A DNA stretch of 59,015 nt from Pseudoalteromonas ostreae (GCF_018069805.1 NZ_JAGPYN010000027.1:1-59015), one strand, 5' to 3'. Shown: positions 18,010 to 28,050, counted from the stretch's first letter. The notes: a model not told the origin generated them from the letters alone. Numbers and translations are program-made.

Positions 18010-19197
18010 CTATGTTAGCTCTTTTATCGCATTACTGATCCCATCTAAGCTTAGCGGGTACATGCGGTTGTTCATGAGCTGCTTGATAAAATCAATTGAT
18101 TGATAGTAACGCCAGTGTTCAACCGGTTGTGGGTTGAGCCAGGCTACTTTATCAAAGTGATTGGTAATGCGGGCCAACCATGCGCTGCCGGGCTCTTCGT
18201 TGTAGTGTTCAACTGAGCCGCCGGCATAGGTAATTTCATACGGCCCCATGGTGGCATCGCCAACAAAGATCACTTTATAGTCACTGGTGAACTTGTTGAT
18301 CAGCGTCATGGTGTCGATGACGTTGGAATGGCGGCGTTGGTTGTCTTGCCAAACATGTTCGTATAAGCAGTTATGAAAGTAGTAAAATTCTAAGTGTTTA
18401 AACTCGCTATGCGCGGCGCTAAATAATTCTTCACAGGTGTGAATGTAATCATCCATTGAGCCGCCAATATCAAACAGCATCAATACTTTTACCGCGTTGT
18501 GGCGCTCTGGGGCCATTTTTACATCCAGCATGCCGCCTTGTTTGGCGGTAGCACGAATGGTCTCGTTTAAGTCGAGGGTGTCACTGGCGCCAGTGCGAGC
18601 AAACTTGCGCAGTTTTTTAAGGGCGAGCTTAATAGTACGTGAGCCAATTTCACGGTCAGAGTCCAGATTACGATATTCGCGTTTATCCCATACTTTTACT
18701 ACTTGGCGATTGCGGTTGCCGTCTTGACCAATGCGCACGCCTTCTGGATTGTAGCCATACGCGCCAAATGGCGATGTACCACCTGTGCCTACCCATTTAT
18801 TGCCGCCAGCGTGGCGTTTTTGTTGTTCTTCTAGGCGCTCTTTGAGGGTTTTCATTAGCTCATCAAGGCCGCCCATGGCTTTAAGCTGGGCTTTTTCTTC
18901 ATCGCTTAGGTGTTTTTCAAACTCTTTGCGCAGCCAATCTTCAGGTAAGTTGTGCTGCTGTTTTAAGCTCTCGAGTAAGTCGAGATCGGCAATGCCGCTA
19001 AAGTAATCAGCAAAGGCTTTATCAAAACGGTCAAAGTGGGTTTCGTCTTTAACCATAATGGTACGGGCTAAATAGTAAAAACCGTCAACATCGGCAAATA
19101 CCGCGCCTTTTTTTAGCGCGTTGATCAAATCAAGCAGCTCGCGCAAACTAACAGGTAAACGGTATTCACGCAGTTTGAAAAAAAACGCAACCAACAT
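18010..19197 (-). CDS. VWA domain protein, CoxE-like
   Basis: A 395-residue cytosolic protein. The N-terminal half (FFFKLREYRLPVSLRELLDL) is typical of the CoxE-like group; the C-terminal half is a von Willebrand A domain. The MIDAS metal site reads FDIGGSMDD near residue 243, so the usual DxSxS has Gly at the third position. The gene starts 1 bp after the MoxR ATPase gene, and the two probably act as a chaperone pair that assembles or activates another protein. The client is unknown; no obvious metalloenzyme gene is next to it. Confidence 0.85.
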   Translation of the reverse strand: MLVAFFFKLREYRLPVSLRELLDLINALKKGAVFADVDGFYYLARTIMVKDETHFDRFDKAFADYFSGIADLDLLESLKQQHNLPEDWLRKEFEKHLSDEEKAQLKAMGGLDELMKTLKERLEEQQKRHAGGNKWVGTGGTSPFGAYGYNPEGVRIGQDGNRNRQVVKVWDKREYRNLDSDREIGSRTIKLALKKLRKFARTGASDTLDLNETIRATAKQGGMLDVKMAPERHNAVKVLMLFDIGGSMDDYIHTCEELFSAAHSEFKHLEFYYFHNCLYEHVWQDNQRRHSNVIDTMTLINKFTSDYKVIFVGDATMGPYEITYAGGSVEHYNEEPGSAWLARITNHFDKVAWLNPQPVEHWRYYQSIDFIKQLMNNRMYPLSLDGISNAIKELT

Positions 19198-19198
19198 C

Positions 19199-20047
19199 TT
19201 AACGGCGACTCATAAAGGCAAGTTTTTCAATTAAGCTGATATCTTGCTCATTTTTAAGTAGCGCGCCAAACATGGGCATTAAACCGCCTTTTTGAGTTTT
19301 GTCATGCAGAGTTTTTGCATCGATGTCTTCAGCCATTAAAAGTTTAAGCCAATCGAGTAGCTCACTGGTAGATGGTTTTTTCTTAATGCCGTTGACCTCA
19401 CGTAGGCCAAAAAACACTTCGAGTGCTTGGCGTACTAAATCTTGTTTTACATCAGGGTGATGCACATCAACAATTTGCTGCATTTCGTCGCTCGATGGAA
19501 AGTCAATATAATGGAAAAAGCAGCGGCGTAAGAATGCGTCAGGTAATTCTTTTTCGTTATTTGAGGTGATGATCACAATAGGGCGCTGTTTAGCAACTAC
19601 GCGCTCGCCGGTTTCATAAACATGAAACTCCATTTTATCAAGTTCAAGTAATAGGTCGTTTGGAAACTCGATGTCGGCTTTGTCTATTTCATCAATCAAT
19701 AATACTGGGCGTTTGTTATGCTCTTCGCCGTAGGTAAAGGCTTGCCAAAGTTTGCCTTTAACAATGTAATTACCGATGTCGTGCACGCGCTCATCACCCA
19801 ATTGGCTGTCACGTAAGCGTGAAACAGCGTCGTACTCGTATAAGCCTTGCTGGGCTTTAGTGGTTGATTTGATATGCCATTGAATAAGCGTGGTATCTAA
19901 ACTTTTCGCCAGCTCTTCGGCCAGCATAGTCTTACCTGTGCCAGGTTCGCCTTTTATTAGTAATGGCTTTTCTAGCAATATGGCGGCATTAACCGCTTGT
20001 TTTAACGAGTTACTGGCGATGTAGTTATCTGTAGAGTTAAATTGCAC
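19199..20047 (-). CDS. MoxR-family AAA+ ATPase
   Basis: A 282-residue ATPase starting at GTG 20047 behind an aggt ribosome site. Walker A is GEPGTGKTML near residue 36; Walker B is VLLIDEIDKAD near 115; sensor 1 ITSNNEKELPDAFLRRC follows. MoxR proteins work with VWA partners to remodel or insert cofactors in target complexes. The gene directly precedes its VWA partner with 1 bp between them. Confidence 0.92.
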   Translation of the reverse strand: MQFNSTDNYIASNSLKQAVNAAILLEKPLLIKGEPGTGKTMLAEELAKSLDTTLIQWHIKSTTKAQQGLYEYDAVSRLRDSQLGDERVHDIGNYIVKGKLWQAFTYGEEHNKRPVLLIDEIDKADIEFPNDLLLELDKMEFHVYETGERVVAKQRPIVIITSNNEKELPDAFLRRCFFHYIDFPSSDEMQQIVDVHHPDVKQDLVRQALEVFFGLREVNGIKKKPSTSELLDWLKLLMAEDIDAKTLHDKTQKGGLMPMFGALLKNEQDISLIEKLAFMSRR

Positions 20048-20097
20048 GTAAATACCTATCTGGTCTGAGCAGTGTTATTTTAAACATGATGCCATAA

Positions 20098-20337
20098 CTA
20101 TTCGGCATCGCCAAGGTAAGCAAAGCGGGGAATAATCTGGCCGTCTTTTTCTACGGTTTCTAAAAACATACTCAATGGACGTGCCCAAATACCAAACTCG
20201 CCATAGAGGGCTTGGTAAATTACCAGCTGTTCTTGTGTCTCGCTGTGGGTGGCAACATAGAGCACTTTATATTGTGGACCTTTGTAGTGTTGGTATATGC
20301 CTGATTTGAGGGGATGTGGTTTTATTGCTGTAGTCAT
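20098..20337 (-). CDS. DUF1653 family protein
   Basis: A 79-residue protein matching the DUF1653 pattern: GIYQHYKGPQYKVLYVATHSE near the start, then EQLVIYQALYGEFGIWARPLSMF. The fold in this family is a small beta barrel and its function is not known. It lies 50 bp upstream of the MoxR gene on the same strand and may be transcribed with it. It diverges from the DUF2947 gene, 60 bp away. Confidence 0.85.
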   Translation of the reverse strand: MTTAIKPHPLKSGIYQHYKGPQYKVLYVATHSETQEQLVIYQALYGEFGIWARPLSMFLETVEKDGQIIPRFAYLGDAE

Positions 20338-20397
20338 GTTTTGATCTCTTGTATAATTTATCTTTGCACTTTTAATGCTAACTAATTTGCTAATACT

Positions 20398-20880
20398 ATG
20401 AACTATATTTCGTTAGATGATTACAAAAAAGCGTGGGTTTTTCGCCATCAAGATGCGCCAGTAACAGACCAAGACCTTGCTTTAATTAAACCTATGAGCC
20501 ATGAGCGTGCCGCAGTTTTATGGAGCACCATGGTGAGCCGAGAGCATGACCACCCTGATTTTTTTGAAAAAACAGACTGGTGTGGCAATGACGACAATTT
20601 CTCGCAAACTATTGCGTGGGAAGCTGCCTGGGAAGAAGGTGCTGAGCAATTGCCAGCGGAGATCCTTGCGCACTTAGGTTGGCAAGCTAATACTACAGTG
20701 TATTTTTGTATCGCCCGCGATAATATTATCGAAACCAGCTTTGATGTGTTTAAACGCAATTGGCAAAATTTTATGTTTTTAGCTGATGGTAGTCTGTTAT
20801 TAGGTAAGAAACGTGATGAAGTAGTGCAGTTTTTAGAAACTGGCGATGCTAAATTAGGTATAAAGTCACAAGTTAAGTAA
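20398..20880 (+). CDS. DUF2947 family protein
   Basis: A 160-residue soluble protein rich in Trp and acidic residues, without signal peptide or membrane helix. The opening YISLDDYKKAWVFRHQ and the PMSHERAAVLW segment fit the DUF2947 family of Alteromonadales and Vibrionales, as recalled from family knowledge. No function is established. It stands alone, 60 bp from the divergent DUF1653 gene. Confidence 0.7.
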   Translation: MNYISLDDYKKAWVFRHQDAPVTDQDLALIKPMSHERAAVLWSTMVSREHDHPDFFEKTDWCGNDDNFSQTIAWEAAWEEGAEQLPAEILAHLGWQANTTVYFCIARDNIIETSFDVFKRNWQNFMFLADGSLLLGKKRDEVVQFLETGDAKLGIKSQVK

Positions 20881-20970
20881 CCTGAGCTTTGCTTTTGTAA
20901 ATAGCAGAGCTTAAAAAGCAGTCAATACTGTGCTATAAAACAAGCAACTAGATGTTTTAGAGTATGATCG

Positions 20971-21600
20971 TTGGCTGCAAGCGACCCCTTTCAACAAGTC
21001 GATATTTGGCAATCAGATACACAACGTGTGCTATATGCACAGTTGTGCAATGCTTTTTATGCGCGGGAAATAGGTCAATTAGTTGTTGAAGTGAATGAAC
21101 AGCGTTTACGCAAGCGATTAAAAAGTCTTCCTTATTATATAGAACGCGCAGCAACGGCCGTGGTAAATGGTCAAGTTCCTTTTCAGTTAGATCCGCACAA
21201 TGGCTGTTGGCTTGATAAGCAAAAAGCTCAGCCTCCCAACGCAAAAAATAATGATGATTTTTATCAAACACATAAAAATGTAGGTTTAATTGTTCCGCTT
21301 TTACTCAATAGCGCAAATCAAACCCGTGTTGCAATAGACAGCATCGACCAAGTAAGCGACAATAAACTTCATTGTAATGAGCATGGTTGGTTTGACTGCC
21401 AAGGTCAGCCGCTTGAAGGGCAGTTGGTGGTGTTATTAAAGCCCACAAAGGCAACAATGGCCGCTGCTTGTTGTGGCCATCAGTGGTCTTTTGATAAACG
21501 CACAACACCGCGAACGTTATCACTGAGAGAAATGCTGCTAGCAGGCAATATCAATTGGCGTAATTTAAAACGTCCTCATGTTCGAGTTAAAAAAATATAA
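20971..21600 (+). CDS. Hypothetical protein upstream of ftsB
   Basis: A 209-residue protein I do not recognise. A stop codon at 20965 limits the start to TTG 20971 or a later GTG; no ATG is close. The N-terminal 75 residues are basic (QRLRKRLKSLPYYIERAA), the middle is polar, and a Cys-Cys-Gly-His stretch (AAACCGHQWSFD) lies near residue 165, followed by a basic tail (NWRNLKRPHVRVKKI). No signal peptide or membrane helix is visible. It lies 61 bp upstream of ftsB on the same strand and might share its transcript. The cysteine/histidine cluster could bind metal, which is speculation. Confidence 0.6.
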   Translation: MAASDPFQQVDIWQSDTQRVLYAQLCNAFYAREIGQLVVEVNEQRLRKRLKSLPYYIERAATAVVNGQVPFQLDPHNGCWLDKQKAQPPNAKNNDDFYQTHKNVGLIVPLLLNSANQTRVAIDSIDQVSDNKLHCNEHGWFDCQGQPLEGQLVVLLKPTKATMAAACCGHQWSFDKRTTPRTLSLREMLLAGNINWRNLKRPHVRVKKI

Positions 21601-21661
21601 TACCAGTAGCCTTAATCGCATTATAAATTTGTACTGGTAGAGTAAAATCAAGGAGTATTTA

Positions 21662-21952
21662 ATGCGACTGTTTCAATTCACGCTGCTGTGTTTAGCGTTA
21701 TTTGTACAATATCGATTATGGTTTGGCCACAACGGTGTACAAGATTATAGTCGTTTAAAAGCTGCGGTTACTTCACATCACGATACTAATGCTCAATTGA
21801 TCAAACGTAATAAAGTGCTTAAAGCCGATATTGAAGATTTAAAGCTTGGTCAAGAAGGGGTGGAAGAGCGCGCCCGAAATGAATTAGGGATGATCAAACC
21901 TGGCGAAACATTTATTCGTGTTTTACCTGGGCAGCAACAAAATGACAACTAA
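21662..21952 (+). CDS. ftsB: Cell division protein FtsB
   Basis: A 96-residue bitopic protein of the FtsQLB complex, which triggers septal peptidoglycan synthesis by FtsWI. One membrane helix (about residues 4-18: [18 protein letters not shown]) is followed by a periplasmic coiled coil ([18 protein letters not shown]). The family end motif [21 protein letters not shown] is near residue 70. A ggag ribosome site precedes ATG 21662. Its end overlaps ispD by 11 bp; this neighbour pair is conserved in gammaproteobacteria. Confidence 0.95.
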   Translation: MRLFQFTLLCLALFVQYRLWFGHNGVQDYSRLKAAVTSHHDTNAQLIKRNKVLKADIEDLKLGQEGVEERARNELGMIKPGETFIRVLPGQQQNDN

Positions 21953-22643
21953 TTATACCCTTGCAGCCATAGTCCCTGCCGCTGGTGTGGGCAGCCGAAT
22001 GCAACATAGCGCACCAAAGCAATATATACGCTTGGCTGGTAAAACAATTCTTGAACATACACTTGCTAAACTAGCGCAACTCAAACAGTTAACGACTATT
22101 GTAGTAGCCGTCAGCGATGATGATCCTTATTTTGCTGCGCTGGAGTTTATTGATCAGCGCATTGTCCGTGCAAGTGGCGGCAAAGAGCGAGCAGACTCGG
22201 TACTTAATGGCTTATTAGCGCTTGCAGATAACCCGCCTGATTGGGTGTTAGTGCATGATGCGGCAAGGCCACTGGTTACGCTGGCTGATATTGAGTGCTT
22301 ACTTAGTGAATGTATTAACGCTGATGAGGGCGGTATATTAGCAAGCAAAGTGAAAGATACCATTAAGCGCGGTGCAACTCATAGCCAACAAACAGTGCCA
22401 CGGGATGACTTATGGCAGGCGTTGACCCCGCAATTATTTAAGTACCAAGATTTATTGCAGGCATTGCAAACTGCGCTCGCTCAGCAGGTAACAATTACCG
22501 ATGAAGCCTCAGCAATTGAATGGGCGAATAAGCCCGTAAAGCTTGTGGCTGGGCGCAGTGATAATATTAAAATAACCACCCCAGAAGATTTAGATTTAGC
22601 CAACTTTTTACTCCAAAAACAACACAGTGAGAATGCATCATGA
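21942..22643 (+). CDS. ispD: 2-C-methyl-D-erythritol 4-phosphate cytidylyltransferase
   Basis: A 233-residue enzyme of the MEP isoprenoid pathway that joins CTP to methylerythritol phosphate. I use ATG 21942, inside the end of ftsB, because it begins the family N-terminus [15 protein letters not shown] with the nucleotide-binding Gly loop. [30 protein letters not shown] near 105 and ALTPQLFKY further support it. The next gene, ispF, overlaps by 4 bp (ATGA), giving tight coupling of two pathway steps. Confidence 0.96.
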   Translation: MTTNYTLAAIVPAAGVGSRMQHSAPKQYIRLAGKTILEHTLAKLAQLKQLTTIVVAVSDDDPYFAALEFIDQRIVRASGGKERADSVLNGLLALADNPPDWVLVHDAARPLVTLADIECLLSECINADEGGILASKVKDTIKRGATHSQQTVPRDDLWQALTPQLFKYQDLLQALQTALAQQVTITDEASAIEWANKPVKLVAGRSDNIKITTPEDLDLANFLLQKQHSENAS

Positions 22644-23122
22644 TTCGTATAGGCCATGGCTTCGATGTCCATAAATTTGCTGGCGAAGGCCCGTTAACTA
22701 TTTGTGGTGAAAAAATTGCTTACCCACAAGGCTTTTTAGCGCACTCTGATGGTGATGTTGCGATCCACGCACTATGCGATGCTATTTTAGGCTCATTAGC
22801 AATGGGTGATATTGGCAAGCACTTCCCTGATACCGCCAGTGAATATGAAAATATAGATAGCCGTATTTTATTACGCCATGTTGTTGATTTAGCTAAGCAG
22901 CAAGGCTATGTACTGGGTAATGCGGATGTAACGATAGTAGCGCAAGCGCCAAAAATGCTGCCGCATATTCAAGCCATGCGTGCAAATTTAGCCGCCGATT
23001 TAAACGCTGACCTAGATCAGGTAAATGTCAAAGCAACAACCACTGAAAAGCTCGGTTTTGAAGGGCGAAAAGAAGGTATTTCAAGTCATGCAGTGGTTAT
23101 CATGAGCAAGCAATCACTATGA
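22640..23122 (+). CDS. ispF: 2-C-methyl-D-erythritol 2,4-cyclodiphosphate synthase
   Basis: A 160-residue trimeric zinc enzyme that cyclises the IspE product in the MEP pathway. Metal ligands are in [11 protein letters not shown] (Asp8, His10) and His42-type [15 protein letters not shown]. The [10 protein letters not shown] loop and [17 protein letters not shown] complete the signature. ATGA overlaps couple it to ispD upstream and truD downstream. Confidence 0.97.
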   Translation: MIRIGHGFDVHKFAGEGPLTICGEKIAYPQGFLAHSDGDVAIHALCDAILGSLAMGDIGKHFPDTASEYENIDSRILLRHVVDLAKQQGYVLGNADVTIVAQAPKMLPHIQAMRANLAADLNADLDQVNVKATTTEKLGFEGRKEGISSHAVVIMSKQSL

Positions 23123-24168
23123 GCGAGTTAAATTATTTATACGGTGCACCACTATCTAAAGCAGATTTTAAAACCACTGCTGAAGATTTTATGGTGGACG
23201 AAGACTTAGGCATCGAATTTACCGGCAGTGGTGAACACGTCTGTTTACAGGTTGTTAAAAAAGGCGAAAATACCCAATACGTTGCTAAATTACTTGCCCA
23301 AAAAGCGGGGATTTCGCCACGTGATGTCAGCTTCGCTGGTATGAAAGATCGCCACGGAGTGTGTAGTCAGTGGTTTAGTGTGCCAGTACCCATTAAAAAA
23401 GACATTGATTTTACTGAACTAAACAGTGAATCACTGTTTATCATTGCTCAGCAACGGCATAATCGTAAGCTGCGGACTGGCTGCCACAAAGGTAATAAAT
23501 TCAGTATTATTCTACGTAATGTAACCCAGCCGTTAGACATTCTTTGTCGTATCAACGCGGTACGCGCCGGGGTGCCTAACTATTTTGGCGAACAACGCTT
23601 TGGTCACGATGGCCATAATTTAGTGATGGCTAAAAAGATGTTTGCCGGTGAGCGCATTCGTGACAAAAAACTACGTGGTTTAATTATCTCTGCTGCACGT
23701 TCTTATGTGTTTAATCAAATAGTGAATTTGCGTGTTGCTGAGCACGGCTTAGCTAAAACCATGCACCGTGAAGTGTTTATGCTCAGTGGTAGCAATGCAT
23801 TTTTTGAAGATGCCATTAGCGATGAAAACATCGCTCGTCTTGCCTCTGGCGATATTATGATGTCTGCGCCATTGGTCGGCACTAGCGAAAAAGGCCTCAC
23901 CGAACAAGAAAAAATATGGCTAGAGCCGTATCAAGATTGGTGTGAAGGGCTTGGTAAGTTAGGGCTGAAAAATGAGCGCAGAATGTTGCGTTTGATCCCA
24001 CAAGATTTAACCGTTGCAACGATTGATGAAACTACCATTAAATTGAGCTTTGGTTTACCCAAAGGCACCTTTGCCACGGCATTGTTACGTGAGCTGGTGG
24101 ATTACACAGATGCAAGCCCACGAGTACATAAAGAACAGGACGCTGAAAATGAAAATTCTCCTAAGTAA
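23119..24168 (+). CDS. truD: tRNA pseudouridine-13 synthase
   Basis: A 349-residue enzyme that isomerises uridine 13 in tRNA-Glu. The catalytic Asp lies in [18 protein letters not shown] near residue 80. [15 protein letters not shown], the [12 protein letters not shown] motif near 150 and the [11 protein letters not shown] segment are TruD hallmarks. It sits in the conserved ispF-truD-surE run, overlapping ispF by 4 bp and surE by 20 bp. Confidence 0.96.
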   Translation: MSELNYLYGAPLSKADFKTTAEDFMVDEDLGIEFTGSGEHVCLQVVKKGENTQYVAKLLAQKAGISPRDVSFAGMKDRHGVCSQWFSVPVPIKKDIDFTELNSESLFIIAQQRHNRKLRTGCHKGNKFSIILRNVTQPLDILCRINAVRAGVPNYFGEQRFGHDGHNLVMAKKMFAGERIRDKKLRGLIISAARSYVFNQIVNLRVAEHGLAKTMHREVFMLSGSNAFFEDAISDENIARLASGDIMMSAPLVGTSEKGLTEQEKIWLEPYQDWCEGLGKLGLKNERRMLRLIPQDLTVATIDETTIKLSFGLPKGTFATALLRELVDYTDASPRVHKEQDAENENSPK

Positions 24169-24913
24169 CGATGATGGTGTTAATGCAAAAGGCATTGCAG
24201 TTTTGTATCAGGCATTGACGCAAATTGCAGACGTAACCTTAGTTGCACCTGATCGCAATTGCAGTGGCGCAAGTAACTCACTGACGCTACTTAATCCACT
24301 GCGTGCTACTACGCTCGATAACGGGTTCATTTCGGTCAATGGTACGCCCACTGATTGTGTACATTTGGGCGTGAATGAGTTACTGAATGAAAAGCCCGAT
24401 TTAGTTGTAGCTGGCATTAATCATGGCGCGAATTTGGGTGACGATACTTTGTACTCAGGGACTGTTGCAGCAGCAACCGAAGGACGTCATTTAGGCTTGC
24501 CCGCAGTGGCGGTGTCTTTGTGTTCAAAAGAAGGCAATCATTTTGAAACGGCAGCTGCGGTGACTGTCAGCATAATTAAAGGGTTAGCGTCACATCCATT
24601 GCCAAAAGATCAAATCATCAACATTAATGTGCCAGATATTCCGTTATCTGAGCTAAAAGGCGTGCAAGTAACGCGTTTAGGTGCGCGTCATAAAGCAGAA
24701 ACCATGACTAAACAACAAGATCCATGGGGACGCGACATTTATTGGTATGGGGTTTTAGGTGCTGAGAGTGATGCCGGAGAAGGTACAGACTTTTATGCTA
24801 TTAATAATGGCTATGCATCGGTTACGCCACTAAGTGTTGATATGACAGCGAAAGATAGCTTGGCAGCGGTTGGTGAGTGGCTTAAAACGATGGAGATCAA
24901 CGGTGCTGGCTAA
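24149..24913 (+). CDS. surE: 5'/3'-nucleotidase SurE
   Basis: A 254-residue metal-dependent phosphatase acting on nucleoside monophosphates, linked to stationary-phase survival. I use ATG 24149, which begins the conserved [16 protein letters not shown] with the two metal-binding Asp residues. [27 protein letters not shown] and [21 protein letters not shown] are all intact. It starts within the last 20 bp of truD and overlaps pcm by 11 bp. Confidence 0.97.
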   Translation: MKILLSNDDGVNAKGIAVLYQALTQIADVTLVAPDRNCSGASNSLTLLNPLRATTLDNGFISVNGTPTDCVHLGVNELLNEKPDLVVAGINHGANLGDDTLYSGTVAAATEGRHLGLPAVAVSLCSKEGNHFETAAAVTVSIIKGLASHPLPKDQIININVPDIPLSELKGVQVTRLGARHKAETMTKQQDPWGRDIYWYGVLGAESDAGEGTDFYAINNGYASVTPLSVDMTAKDSLAAVGEWLKTMEINGAG

Positions 24914-25541
24914 TTATACTCGAAGTGCCCGTGCGCTCGCTGACCTATTACAGCGTGAAGGTGTTGAAGATAAATTGGTACTCAGCGCTATTGCTGATAT
25001 TCCACGTCATGCCTTTGTTGATGATGTACTCAAGCATAAAGCGTATCAAAATACGGCGTTGCCAATAGGTCAAGGACAAACAATTTCACAGCCATATATT
25101 GTTGCCCGTATGACCGAGTTACTGCGTTTGGCTGGCGTGCGCGATAAGGTACTTGAGATAGGCACGGGTTCAGGCTATCAAACAGCGGTGCTGGCGAAAA
25201 CCTTTTCAAAAGTATTTTCGGTAGAACGAATTAAAGCGTTACAATGGCAGGCTAAGCGCCGTTTACATAACCTAGACTTATACAACGTTTCCATGAAACA
25301 TGGCGATGGCTGGCAAGGCTGGCAGTCACAAGCGCCGTTTGATGGCATCATTGTAACCGCCGCTGCATCGCAAGTCCCGCAGGCATTACTTGATCAACTC
25401 ATTGATGGTGGGGTGATGATTGCGCCAATCGGTAATGAAGATCAACAACTGGTTATGGTTGTGCGCGAAGGCGAAAAATTTACTCAACATGTTATTGCGC
25501 CAGTTAGATTTGTACCTTTAGTCCCTGGCGACATTGAATAG
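24903..25541 (+). CDS. pcm: Protein-L-isoaspartate O-methyltransferase
   Basis: A 212-residue repair enzyme that methylates isoaspartyl residues using S-adenosylmethionine. I use GTG 24903 behind ggag; it lies inside the end of surE, as is usual for this pair. Motifs: [19 protein letters not shown], the SAM-binding loop [16 protein letters not shown] near 80, the GDGWQGW segment and VRFVPLV at the end. The surE-pcm-(yqaA)-nlpD-rpoS run is a stationary-phase module. Confidence 0.96.
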   Translation: MLANYTRSARALADLLQREGVEDKLVLSAIADIPRHAFVDDVLKHKAYQNTALPIGQGQTISQPYIVARMTELLRLAGVRDKVLEIGTGSGYQTAVLAKTFSKVFSVERIKALQWQAKRRLHNLDLYNVSMKHGDGWQGWQSQAPFDGIIVTAAASQVPQALLDQLIDGGVMIAPIGNEDQQLVMVVREGEKFTQHVIAPVRFVPLVPGDIE

Positions 25542-25550
25542 GAAGTCACT

Positions 25551-26129
25551 TTGAAATTGTTTACTAAGTTATACGATATGGCATTAGTGTGGGCAAAACA
25601 TCGCCACGCAGAGCGTTATTTAGCAGGGATGAGTTTTGCTGAATCGGTTATTTTTCCTATTCCACCGGATGTAATGCTCGCGCCGATGTCGCTTGCACAA
25701 CCGAGCAAAGCATGGCGCTATGCTACTTTTGCTACAGTTGCTTCGGTGCTTGGCGGTATTTTAGGTTATTTGCTCGGATTTTGGTTATTTGAACCTGTAG
25801 TAGAGCCATTAATAGCGCAAATGGGTTGGCAAGAAAAGTTTAATACCGCTTTAAGCTGGTTTAAAGATTATGGCGTATGGGTGGTGTTTTTAGCCGGTTT
25901 TTCGCCAATACCCTATAAAGTATTTACTATTGGTGCAGGGCTTTTGCACATGGCGTTTTTACCTTTTTTATTAGCTTCTGCTGTCGGGCGTGGTGCGCGG
26001 TTCTTTTTAGTTTCAGCGCTAATGAAGTGGGGCGGAGTAAAAATGGAGCAAAAATTACGTCAATATGTTGAAGTACTTGGCTGGGGGGTAGTGATTTTAG
26101 TGGTGGTTGCATACTTTTTACTACGTTAA
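25551..26129 (+). CDS. yqaA: DedA-family membrane protein YqaA
   Basis: A 192-residue inner-membrane protein of the DedA/SNARE-associated superfamily. The start is TTG 25551 with aggaag 5 nt upstream. The re-entrant motif FAESVIFPIPPDVMLAPMSLA is near residue 28, with later helices (SVLGGILGYLLGFWLF; VWVVFLAGFSPIPYKVFTIGAGLL; VVILVVVAYFLL). DedA proteins are thought to move lipid carriers or phospholipids across the membrane. It separates pcm from nlpD, an order common in Alteromonadales and Vibrio. Confidence 0.9.
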   Translation: MKLFTKLYDMALVWAKHRHAERYLAGMSFAESVIFPIPPDVMLAPMSLAQPSKAWRYATFATVASVLGGILGYLLGFWLFEPVVEPLIAQMGWQEKFNTALSWFKDYGVWVVFLAGFSPIPYKVFTIGAGLLHMAFLPFLLASAVGRGARFFLVSALMKWGGVKMEQKLRQYVEVLGWGVVILVVVAYFLLR

Positions 26130-26169
26130 GCATCTAAATAACTACTTTTAGCACAAGGAGCAAAACACC

Positions 26170-26994
26170 ATGAATAAACTGTACGTCTTCTATGTTACTT
26201 TATTTACAAGTGTTTTGCTCAGTGCCTGCTCATCTCGACATGCCCCAGCTCCGGTCAGTAGTTTAAATACCAGTGTTAAACCTTATACTAGTAAAGTAAA
26301 TATTAACGGTGACCGCTACACGGTTAAAAAAGGCGATACGTTATACTCAATAGCCTTTAGCGCCCAGCAAGATTTCCGCACGTTAGCAAAAAATAATGCC
26401 ATACCAGCCCCTTACATAATCCTCCCTGGGCAAATAATTTCTTTTAAAGGTGTACCTAAAAAAACAAAAAAGCGTAAAAAGTATACGAAATTGATAGAAA
26501 AGTCTACAAGTAAAATACAAAAAAATAACAAAAAATTAAAGAAAGAGCTTGATCAGCCAAAACAACGAGAGTATGTTCAAAAACAAGCCAATAGGAAAAT
26601 TAGTAATAATAACAGTTTGTCCTCGACCCAAGTTAAGTGGTCGTGGCCAGCTAAAGGAACAGTAACTCAACGTTTTTCAACCAAGGAAAGCGGTTATAAA
26701 GGGTTACAAATTACTAATAAAAAAGGTGTCGCTGTTTTTGCCGCAGCACAAGGGACGGTCGTTTATGCGGGTAACGCACTTAGAGGATACGGTAATTTAA
26801 TTATTTTGAAACATAATGATGATTATCTTAGTGCCTATGCACATAACTCAAAGTTGTTAGTTAAAGAAAAGCAGGATGTGAAAGCTGGGCAAAAAATAGC
26901 CGAGATTGGCAGTTCAGACTCTGACGTGACGGCATTGCGTTTTGAAATCCGTTATCGAGGACAAGCTGTTAATCCTGAGAAGTATTTGCCTTAG
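26170..26994 (+). CDS. nlpD: Amidase activator lipoprotein NlpD
   Basis: A 274-residue lipoprotein: lipobox LLSAC with the modified Cys near residue 20, LysM domain (YTVKKGDTLYSIAF, ending LPGQIISF, about 49-95), a Lys/Asn-rich linker and a C-terminal LytM domain (about 155-274). The LytM catalytic residues are replaced: GYKGLQI stands where active enzymes have HxGxD, and LRFEIRYRG where they have HxH. It therefore should be a regulator that activates the amidase AmiC at the septum. The rpoS promoter commonly lies within nlpD. Confidence 0.93.
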   Translation: MNKLYVFYVTLFTSVLLSACSSRHAPAPVSSLNTSVKPYTSKVNINGDRYTVKKGDTLYSIAFSAQQDFRTLAKNNAIPAPYIILPGQIISFKGVPKKTKKRKKYTKLIEKSTSKIQKNNKKLKKELDQPKQREYVQKQANRKISNNNSLSSTQVKWSWPAKGTVTQRFSTKESGYKGLQITNKKGVAVFAAAQGTVVYAGNALRGYGNLIILKHNDDYLSAYAHNSKLLVKEKQDVKAGQKIAEIGSSDSDVTALRFEIRYRGQAVNPEKYLP

Positions 26995-27054
26995 CTATCG
27001 GTCGGGTATTGATCATAGTGATATAAGTTCACTTGTTTGCTTGAGGGTACGCTC

Positions 27055-28050
27055 ATGGGTAACACAGCAAAAATAGAGAAAACGAAAGATGCGATTGATG
27101 ATAAATTTGATGATATAGCTGTAGCTGATACAGACTCCGAATTATTAGATGACGTCGATAAAGATGATGACAAAGAAGATGAAATATTTGCCAAAGAGGA
27201 AATCACTAAGAATTTAGATGCGACTCAGCTGTATTTAGGTGAAATTGGTTTTTCGCCATTATTAAGTGCTGAAGAAGAAGTCTTTTTTGCTCGCAAAGCA
27301 TTGAAAGGCTGTAGCGCTTCTCGTAAACGAATGATTGAAAGTAATTTACGTTTAGTTGTTAAAATCGCCCGCCGTTATAATAATCGTGGCCTTGCGTTAC
27401 TTGATTTAATTGAAGAAGGTAATCTTGGTTTGATCCGCGCCGTTGAAAAATTTGATCCTGAACGTGGTTTTAGATTTTCGACCTATGCGACTTGGTGGAT
27501 CCGCCAAACAATTGAACGCGCCATCATGAATCAAACCCGCACAATTCGCTTACCAATCCATGTAGTGAAAGAACTTAACGTTTATTTACGCACCGCACGT
27601 GAACTAACGCAAAAGCTGGACCATGAGCCCACTGCCGAAGAAATTGCAGCGTGTTTAGACCGACCAGTTGAAGACGTAACTAAAATGCTGCGTTTAAACG
27701 AGAAAATCACCTCTGTAGATACACCTATTGGTGGTGAAAACGATAAAGCATTGTTAGATATTATTGCCGATGAAAAAGGCTTTGGCCCGGAAGGCGAAGT
27801 ACAAAATAATGATATCAATAAGCACATTGTAGACTGGTTAGGTGAGCTTAATCCTAAGCAACGTGAAGTGCTTGCACGTCGTTTTGGTTTGTTAGGTTAT
27901 GAGCCATCAACGCTTGAAGATGTGGGTCGTGAAATCGGTTTAACCCGTGAACGAGTAAGGCAAATTCAAGTAGAAGCACTGCGCCGCTTAAAAGATATTT
28001 TGCAGCATGAAGGATTAAGTACTGATAGCTTGTTTGATCAGTTTTCATAA
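27055..28050 (+). CDS. rpoS: Stationary-phase sigma factor RpoS
   Basis: A 331-residue sigma-70 family factor that directs general stress and stationary-phase transcription. I use ATG 27055, 7 nt after gaggg, over an in-frame TTG upstream. The N-terminus is unusually acidic (Asp-rich, residues 10-45). Region 1.2 is [20 protein letters not shown]; region 2 has [20 protein letters not shown] sequence and [14 protein letters not shown]; region 4 ends with [18 protein letters not shown]. Position after nlpD is diagnostic for RpoS rather than RpoD. Confidence 0.96.
   Translation: MGNTAKIEKTKDAIDDKFDDIAVADTDSELLDDVDKDDDKEDEIFAKEEITKNLDATQLYLGEIGFSPLLSAEEEVFFARKALKGCSASRKRMIESNLRLVVKIARRYNNRGLALLDLIEEGNLGLIRAVEKFDPERGFRFSTYATWWIRQTIERAIMNQTRTIRLPIHVVKELNVYLRTARELTQKLDHEPTAEEIAACLDRPVEDVTKMLRLNEKITSVDTPIGGENDKALLDIIADEKGFGPEGEVQNNDINKHIVDWLGELNPKQREVLARRFGLLGYEPSTLEDVGREIGLTRERVRQIQVEALRRLKDILQHEGLSTDSLFDQFS

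Noticed and set aside
20957..21271. A 104-codon minus-strand frame opposite the unknown gene at 20971
   Set aside because: The plus-strand frame is twice as long, ends cleanly before ftsB and fits the transcription direction. The minus frame shows no domain and may be a shadow, though this is the least certain of the rejected frames.
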